A DNA stretch of 10,243 nucleotides from an uncultured Ruminococcus sp. GTDB lineage: Bacteria; Bacillota; Clostridia; Lachnospirales; Lachnospiraceae. Within the stretch, counting starts at the first letter, position 1. Each line of letters starts with the position of its first letter. The position numbers were made by a program, and so were the translations under genes. Below are positions 6,504 to 10,243 of this stretch, in pieces. The notes under the pieces are model-generated. The model was not told the DNA's origin and made no database searches. It saw only the letters and a list, made by a program, of their open reading frames with translations. The stretch lies in NCBI GenBank assembly GCA_934359255.1, contig CAKRLG010000038.1, positions 1 to 10,243 of the forward strand. Direction: 5' to 3'.

Positions 6504-8918
6504 TTATACGTTTGGGTCTGTTGGATCCCAATCCTGACCTGCCGGAATCTTAATTGTTGCCGGTTTATCAAACAGCATTGCTGCTGTGTCAGAAATTGTT
6601 ACTGTGGTTCCAAGTGCACAATTATCATAGATCCATTTTGCATCTCTTACGCAGAGGCGCACACATCCATGAGATGCCGGCTGACCAAGCATATTATAGT
6701 TACCGGCACTCAGATTATGACTGGTCATGTTAGAACCAGCTACAGAGTGGAATAATACACCACCTACGATTCTTGTACAATACTGACCGTAAGATGGTCC
6801 CATCAGGGTATGCCAACGATATTTTGCAGGTGTTGTAAACGTACCTGTCGGCGTTGGTGTGCCTGGCAGGCCAACAGAACATGTAAATGTTTTTACCGGA
6901 ATATCGTATTTTCCTGTTTCACTCTTTGCATATACCATTACCTGACATGCTACACGATTTACAGTGATATAGTAGGAAGACTGACGTCCGATGACGCTGT
7001 CAAGATCCTGTACCATTGCTCCTGCAGCATTGAAATAATATTTGTAACCATTGATACGTTTCCAACCGGTTACCATTGCTCCGTTCGATTCAAAATAATA
7101 CCAGCTGCCTTTGATTCTCAGCCATCTGTTTGCAACTCTGTTTCCATTACTGTCTGCATAATACCAAGTATTTCCTACCTGCTGCCAGCCGGCTCCACCA
7201 GTACCTGCTGTTATCCCAGCACTGCTTCCATATCCAGGAATCCATTTTCCATCAGCACCTACCCAATAGGAACCGATCCATGTATTGGTTGCCATTGCTC
7301 CGCTTCCTGTCACATAATAGTTGCCGATCCAGCGATTTGCTGCCATTGCTCCGCTTCCATCCATGTAATACCAGTTGTTTCCTACTTTTACCCAGCCAGT
7401 CAGCATTGTTCCGTCAGAATTACTGTAATACCAGTTTCCTCCAACTACATACCAACCGGTCGCCATCGCTCCACTTCCTGTCAGATAATACCAGCCACTA
7501 GCTGTTTTAACCCAACCGGTCTGCATCGCTCCGCTTCCATTCATATAATACCAGGTATTTCCTACTTTTACCCAACCTGTTGCCATAACACCATCAGAGT
7601 TGCTGTAATACCAGGTTCCTCCAACCATATACCAGCCGGTCGCCATCGCTCCGCTTCCCGTCAGATAATACCAAGTGCCTCCACGGTTCAGCCAACCGGT
7701 CTGCATCGCTCCGCTTTCATTCATATAATACAAGGTATTTCCCACTTTTGCCCAGCCAGTTGCCATAGAACCATCAGCATTCAGATAATACCAGCCACTC
7801 GGACGACTCAGCCAGCCAGTGTAAATAGAGCCATTGGAATTCATCCAGTACCACTTACCGCCGATAACATTCCATCCCGGATTGCCTACCATAGCTCCGC
7901 TTCCGTCGCTGTAGTACAGACCGCCGTTTGCATCACGGAAAAATCCGGTCTTCATAACACCGGTACTTGTTTCCATATAATACCATTTGCCGTTGATTGC
8001 TCTCCAGCCTTTTGCCGGTGCTTCGTTTTCGTACCAGTACCAATTGCCATCAACCTTCTGCCAGCCATTGCCAAGCACCTGTGTTGCAGTTCCATTTGCC
8101 GCATCGAACATATACTCTTTTCCATTGACTGCCTGCTTTCCGGACTGTGCAACACCGTCTTTCAGGAAGTATACTTTTCCATTGATGTTCTGCATGCCGT
8201 TCTTTGTTTTGTCGGCAGTACCGTCATCTTTCAGATAGAGCCAGGTTTTATCTGCCACATTCTGCCAGCCGGTTTTAATTGTTCCCACACCTTTTGTGCT
8301 GTTGAACCAGATATCGCCGACATTTGCCCAGCCATTCACAGACTCGTCTACCGTACCGTCTGTTTTCAGCGCATACCAAGTTTTCTGGATGTTCTGCCAG
8401 CCAGCTTTTTCTGTTGTATCCACTGCCCGACCATTTTCATCCAGATATCGCCACGCAGTATTCTGTTTTACCCAGCTGCTCTTCTGGATATTTCCCAGAC
8501 CTTTTTCCGGTGTATCTCCATCTTCTGATGCATAGTATGTACCTGCTGCAACACTGTCTGTGGTTTCGCCAGATGTAAGATATACGTTAACTTTTCCTGT
8601 TTTTTCATCCGCTGCTGCATCCACAAATCCAGTACAGATATAACCTTTTTCATCTACATAATAGCAATATTCGCCCATTATATAAAAACCATTCTGTCCG
8701 GTCACGACTGTTCCATCCTGCTGCTGCAACTGCCACCGACCATCTCCTGTTTTTTCAGATATTTTATAACTACTGGTTTCTGTTCCTTCTTCATTCTGCT
8801 GTGCTTCCTGCGTCTGTGGAATACTTTGTGTATTATTCGTAGCCGCATAGGTTGGAACAGCCATAGATAAAGAAACTAAAATTCCCAGTCCAAATAAAAG
8901 ACTTGCTCTCTTTTTCAT
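6504..8918 (-). CDS. Secreted repeat protein with C-terminal L,D-transpeptidase (YkuD) domain
   Basis: This protein has 804 residues counted from the ATG at 8918. A signal peptide (KKR, hydrophobic stretch, cleavage near Ala25 in PTYAA) is followed by a polar linker. About residues 55-640 carry glucan/choline-binding-type repeats, first divergent, then near-regular 20-residue units built on GWxxxGxxWYYxxxxGxMxT. The C-terminal domain (about 645-770) is an L,D-transpeptidase: His724 in LFHS and the active-site SHGCVRL with His750, Cys752 and Arg754. A second Cys (756) lies four residues on. The family forms 3-3 peptidoglycan cross-links or attaches proteins to the wall, resisting many penicillins. 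The repeats should hold it at the surface, but their ligand here is unknown. There is no LPxTG anchor. The start at 8918 is preferred over an in-frame ATG at 8924, because AGGAG lies 7 nt from the former and only 1 nt from the latter. It has its own promoter and terminator. Confidence 0.93.
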   Translation of the reverse strand: MKKRASLLFGLGILVSLSMAVPTYAATNNTQSIPQTQEAQQNEEGTETSSYKISEKTGDGRWQLQQQDGTVVTGQNGFYIMGEYCYYVDEKGYICTGFVDAAADEKTGKVNVYLTSGETTDSVAAGTYYASEDGDTPEKGLGNIQKSSWVKQNTAWRYLDENGRAVDTTEKAGWQNIQKTWYALKTDGTVDESVNGWANVGDIWFNSTKGVGTIKTGWQNVADKTWLYLKDDGTADKTKNGMQNINGKVYFLKDGVAQSGKQAVNGKEYMFDAANGTATQVLGNGWQKVDGNWYWYENEAPAKGWRAINGKWYYMETSTGVMKTGFFRDANGGLYYSDGSGAMVGNPGWNVIGGKWYWMNSNGSIYTGWLSRPSGWYYLNADGSMATGWAKVGNTLYYMNESGAMQTGWLNRGGTWYYLTGSGAMATGWYMVGGTWYYSNSDGVMATGWVKVGNTWYYMNGSGAMQTGWVKTASGWYYLTGSGAMATGWYVVGGNWYYSNSDGTMLTGWVKVGNNWYYMDGSGAMAANRWIGNYYVTGSGAMATNTWIGSYWVGADGKWIPGYGSSAGITAGTGGAGWQQVGNTWYYADSNGNRVANRWLRIKGSWYYFESNGAMVTGWKRINGYKYYFNAAGAMVQDLDSVIGRQSSYYITVNRVACQVMVYAKSETGKYDIPVKTFTCSVGLPGTPTPTGTFTTPAKYRWHTLMGPSYGQYCTRIVGGVLFHSVAGSNMTSHNLSAGNYNMLGQPASHGCVRLCVRDAKWIYDNCALGTTVTISDTAAMLFDKPATIKIPAGQDWDPTDPNV
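7395..7754 (-). repeat. 180-bp higher-order tandem repeat within the transpeptidase gene
   Basis: Inside the 20-residue repeat array, three successive units form a 60-residue block present twice in tandem (residues 389-448 and 449-508, from the ATG at 8918). Each block reads as an MQTG-type unit, an LTGSGAMATG unit and an SNSDG unit; the start of a third copy follows (WVKVGNNWYYMDGSGAM). The DNA is also similar at 180-bp spacing (for example around 7381, 7561 and 7741). This suggests recent block duplication and a site prone to length change by recombination. Confidence 0.85.
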
Positions 8919-8925
8919 TATCATT

Positions 8926-8930
8926 CTCCT
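8926..8930 (-). promoter_or_regulatory. Ribosome binding site that decides the transpeptidase start
   Basis: AGGAG (within GAGAGGAGA) reads on the minus strand directly before two in-frame ATGs separated by one codon. The spacing is 1 nt to the ATG at 8924 but 7 nt to the ATG at 8918, which favours the second and gives a typical MKKR signal-peptide start. Confidence 0.8.
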
Positions 8931-8963
8931 CTCAAATGGGATCTTTTTCCTTATACCTGTCTT

Positions 8964-8992
8964 ATTCTAGTACAATTACAGGGGCTTTTCAA
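8964..8992 (-). promoter_or_regulatory. Sigma-A promoter of the L,D-transpeptidase gene
   Basis: On the minus strand, TTGAAA (8987-8992) and TAGAAT (8964-8969) are separated by 17 nt; each is one mismatch from consensus. The predicted leader is about 35-40 nt. The gene is therefore transcribed separately from the paralogue upstream, which has its own terminator. Confidence 0.8.
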
Positions 8993-9061
8993 GCCTAAAA
9001 AGCAGATATTCAGCAAATTGTAAGAAACAGATCACCTGCTTTCTTTATTAAGGCACTTATA

Positions 9062-9076
9062 CTTATACGCTATAAG
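9062..9076. repeat. Small dyad CTTATA-CGC-TATAAG
   Basis: A perfect 6-bp inverted repeat with a 3-nt centre lies about 70 bp upstream of the transpeptidase -35 box. The size and symmetry fit a dimeric regulator's operator, but nothing identifies the protein, and an AT-rich dyad of this length can occur by chance. Confidence 0.3.
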
Positions 9077-9084
9077 AAACACAC

Positions 9085-9160
9085 TACGCGAATTTCATAA
9101 GTTATCGCGGCAGTCGCCAATGACTCGTGCAAGCACGGACTTTGGCTCGTTGCTCGCGTA
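9085..9160. repeat. GC-rich foldable intergenic element, probable interspersed repeat
   Basis: This island is clearly richer in G+C than its AT-rich surroundings. TACGCGA (9085-9091) is the exact inverse of TCGCGTA (9154-9160). Inside, CGCGGCA (9106-9112) can pair with 9151-9158 around one bulge, GCCAA (9116-9120) pairs with TTGGC (9142-9146), and CGTGC-AA-GCACG (9126-9137) forms the tip. The CGCG segments at 9087, 9106 and 9155 compete for each other, so alternative folds are possible. I see no ORF, no anticodon-bearing cloverleaf and no riboswitch I recognise. It most resembles a REP/MITE-type intergenic repeat or a small structured RNA; no family is assigned. Confidence 0.5.
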
Positions 9161-9166
9161 AATCAA

Positions 9167-9187
9167 AATTGATTCACTGAATCAATT
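9167..9187. repeat. Perfect 9-bp inverted repeat between the transpeptidase genes
   Basis: AATTGATTC (9167-9175) and GAATCAATT (9179-9187) flank ACT. On the minus strand the stem is followed by a short T-rich tail, so it could be a weak second terminator for the upstream paralogue or part of the adjacent foldable element. It could also be a protein binding site. Confidence 0.45.
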
Positions 9188-9209
9188 ATTGATATGCAAT
9201 ATAACGAAA

Positions 9210-9239
9210 AACAGATCAGAAGACTTCTTCTGATCTGTT
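9210..9239 (-). terminator. Intrinsic terminator of the second L,D-transpeptidase gene
   Basis: A perfect 13-bp stem (9210-9222 with 9227-9239) and a 4-nt loop begin 8 nt after the stop codon. The A run at 9207-9211 gives a U tract on the minus-strand transcript. Confidence 0.92.
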
Positions 9240-9247
9240 CGATGTAT

Positions 9248-10243
9248 TTATCTTTTTGCATCTGCATCCGTAGGATCCCAGTTCTGACCTGCCGGAATCT
9301 TAATCGTCGGTGCTTTGTCAAACGGTGTGTACTCGGTATCCGAAATATCAACTCTTGTGTACAGACCACAATTATCATAGATCCATTTTGCATCTCGTAC
9401 ACAAAGCCGTACACATCCATGGGATGCTGGCTGACCTAACATATTATAATTTCCAGCTGCCAGCGCATAAGTTGGATCCGGATTACTGCAGGCTACCGAA
9501 TGGAACCAGTCACCATAATTATTAATCTGTGTTCCATATTTACCCCAAGACGGTCCCATCAACTCTACTGGATTCTGTTTCTTCAGGGTTGCATAAGTTC
9601 CTGCATGTGTTGGTGTTCCTGCTTTACCTACCGAGCAGGTAAATGTTTTTACCGGAATACAATAATTACCGGTTTCATTTGCCGCATATACAGTAACCTG
9701 ACACTTAACTCTGTTTACGGTAATTCTGTAGCTGGACTGTTTCCCAATCAGCTTGTCTACATCCTGTACCATTTTTCCATCTGTGCCAAAGTAGAATTTA
9801 TAACCATCTACATATTTCCATCCGGTTGTCATGGCACCGTCTGCACCAAAGTAATACCAGCTTCCATTAATTCTCTTCCAGGAATTTGTCAGTTTGCTTC
9901 CATCCGGTCTCTGATAGTACCAGGTATTTCCGGATTTCACCCAGTTGGCATTGGCATCCGGATTATAATTAGGAATCCATTTTCCATCTGATCCCACCCA
10001 GTAAGAACCAACCCAGGTGTTCGCCAGCATCTCACCATTTCCACCGACATAATAGTTACCGATCCAACGATTGCTGTACATAGCACCACTTCCGCCAAAG
10101 TAATACCACTTGTTGTTGATCAAATGCCAGCCGGCACCCACCATAGCACCATTGCCCGGGTTCAGATAATACCAGGTTCCTCCCAGGTTGATCCATCCGG
10201 TTGCCATCGCTCCGCTTCCCGTCAGATAATACCAGGTTCCTCC
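9248..10243 (-). CDS. Second repeat / L,D-transpeptidase protein, 5' part beyond the window
   Basis: The C-terminal 331 residues are visible. The reading frame runs open to the window edge, and the first visible residues (GGTWYYLTGSGAMATGW) are mid-repeat, so the start lies beyond 10243. Repeats of the WYY/GAM type fill about residues 1-170. The YkuD-type domain follows, with WFHS, then SHGCVRLCVRD with active-site Cys277 in this numbering (codon 9413-9415). The end, from IKIPAGQNWDPTD onward, matches the neighbour closely. The two are clearly paralogues from tandem duplication. They differ in the region before the active site (here ELMGPSWGKYGTQINNYGDWFHSVACSNPDPTYAL) and in repeat composition. 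A similar wall cross-linking or attachment role is inferred. Confidence 0.92.
   Translation of the reverse strand, partial: GGTWYYLTGSGAMATGWINLGGTWYYLNPGNGAMVGAGWHLINNKWYYFGGSGAMYSNRWIGNYYVGGNGEMLANTWVGSYWVGSDGKWIPNYNPDANANWVKSGNTWYYQRPDGSKLTNSWKRINGSWYYFGADGAMTTGWKYVDGYKFYFGTDGKMVQDVDKLIGKQSSYRITVNRVKCQVTVYAANETGNYCIPVKTFTCSVGKAGTPTHAGTYATLKKQNPVELMGPSWGKYGTQINNYGDWFHSVACSNPDPTYALAAGNYNMLGQPASHGCVRLCVRDAKWIYDNCGLYTRVDISDTEYTPFDKAPTIKIPAGQNWDPTDADAKR

Noticed and set aside
7360..7760. Regularly spaced repeats that might suggest a CRISPR array
   Set aside because: The 60-bp and 180-bp periodicity is in frame and encodes the WYY/GAM repeat protein; there are no unique spacers of constant length.
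6810..8528. Long open reading frame on the plus strand opposite the transpeptidase gene
   Set aside because: It is an antisense shadow of the repeat array: the regular codon pattern keeps the opposite frame free of stops. It has no ribosome binding site and gives a low-complexity His/Cys/Ser-rich product with no family resemblance.
8997..9042. AAAGCAG/CTGCTTT inverted repeat as another terminator upstream of the transpeptidase promoter
   Set aside because: The stem is only 7 bp with a loop of about 30 nt, which is too open for an intrinsic terminator.

Overview
The window looks like a chromosomal segment of a low-to-moderate GC Firmicute, most plausibly a gut Lachnospiraceae relative (Blautia / Dorea / Mediterraneibacter type). 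This placement is inference. It rests on strong AGGAGG ribosome binding sites, near-perfect sigma-A promoters, a tRNA gene without an encoded CCA, BlaI-family and heterodimeric ABC exporter families, and large secreted proteins with glucan/choline-binding-type repeats joined to an L,D-transpeptidase domain. No phage, plasmid, CRISPR or transposase gene is visible.

Layout. Positions 1-467 contain no gene I can support, but 262-445 is a very long imperfect hairpin whose outer arms pair over 33 positions. Positions 468-5456 (minus strand) form a tightly packed three-gene unit: a GH77 4-alpha-glucanotransferase (malQ), then two half-size ABC exporter subunits. The genes overlap by 35 nt and 4 nt, so translation is probably coupled. 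The two ABC subunits have complementary degenerate ATP-site motifs, as expected of one asymmetric heterodimer. A divergent intergenic region (5457-5652) carries the presumed malQ promoter on one strand and a consensus promoter for a tRNA-Arg(ACG) gene (5653-5726) on the other. The tRNA gene ends at its own intrinsic terminator.

Positions 5951-6328 (plus strand) encode a small BlaI/MecI-type winged-helix repressor with its own promoter, a 10-bp direct repeat in its leader and two terminators. No BlaR1-type sensor is in view. Convergent to it, on the minus strand, is a secreted 804-residue repeat protein ending in a YkuD L,D-transpeptidase domain (6504-8918). Upstream of that gene is a second, paralogous protein cut by the window edge (9248-10243). 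They are separate transcription units: the first has its own promoter and the second its own terminator. The 323-nt gap between them holds a GC-rich, strongly foldable element that looks like an interspersed repeat.

Together the right half is a cell-envelope locus: two L,D-transpeptidases that could make 3-3 peptidoglycan cross-links or attach material to peptidoglycan, next to a BlaI-type regulator of the family that often controls cell-wall stress genes. The left half couples alpha-glucan metabolism to an exporter in one transcript. The items most worth a second look are the giant hairpin at 262-445, the foldable island at 9085-9160, the malQ/exporter overlap and the 180-bp super-repeat in the transpeptidase gene.
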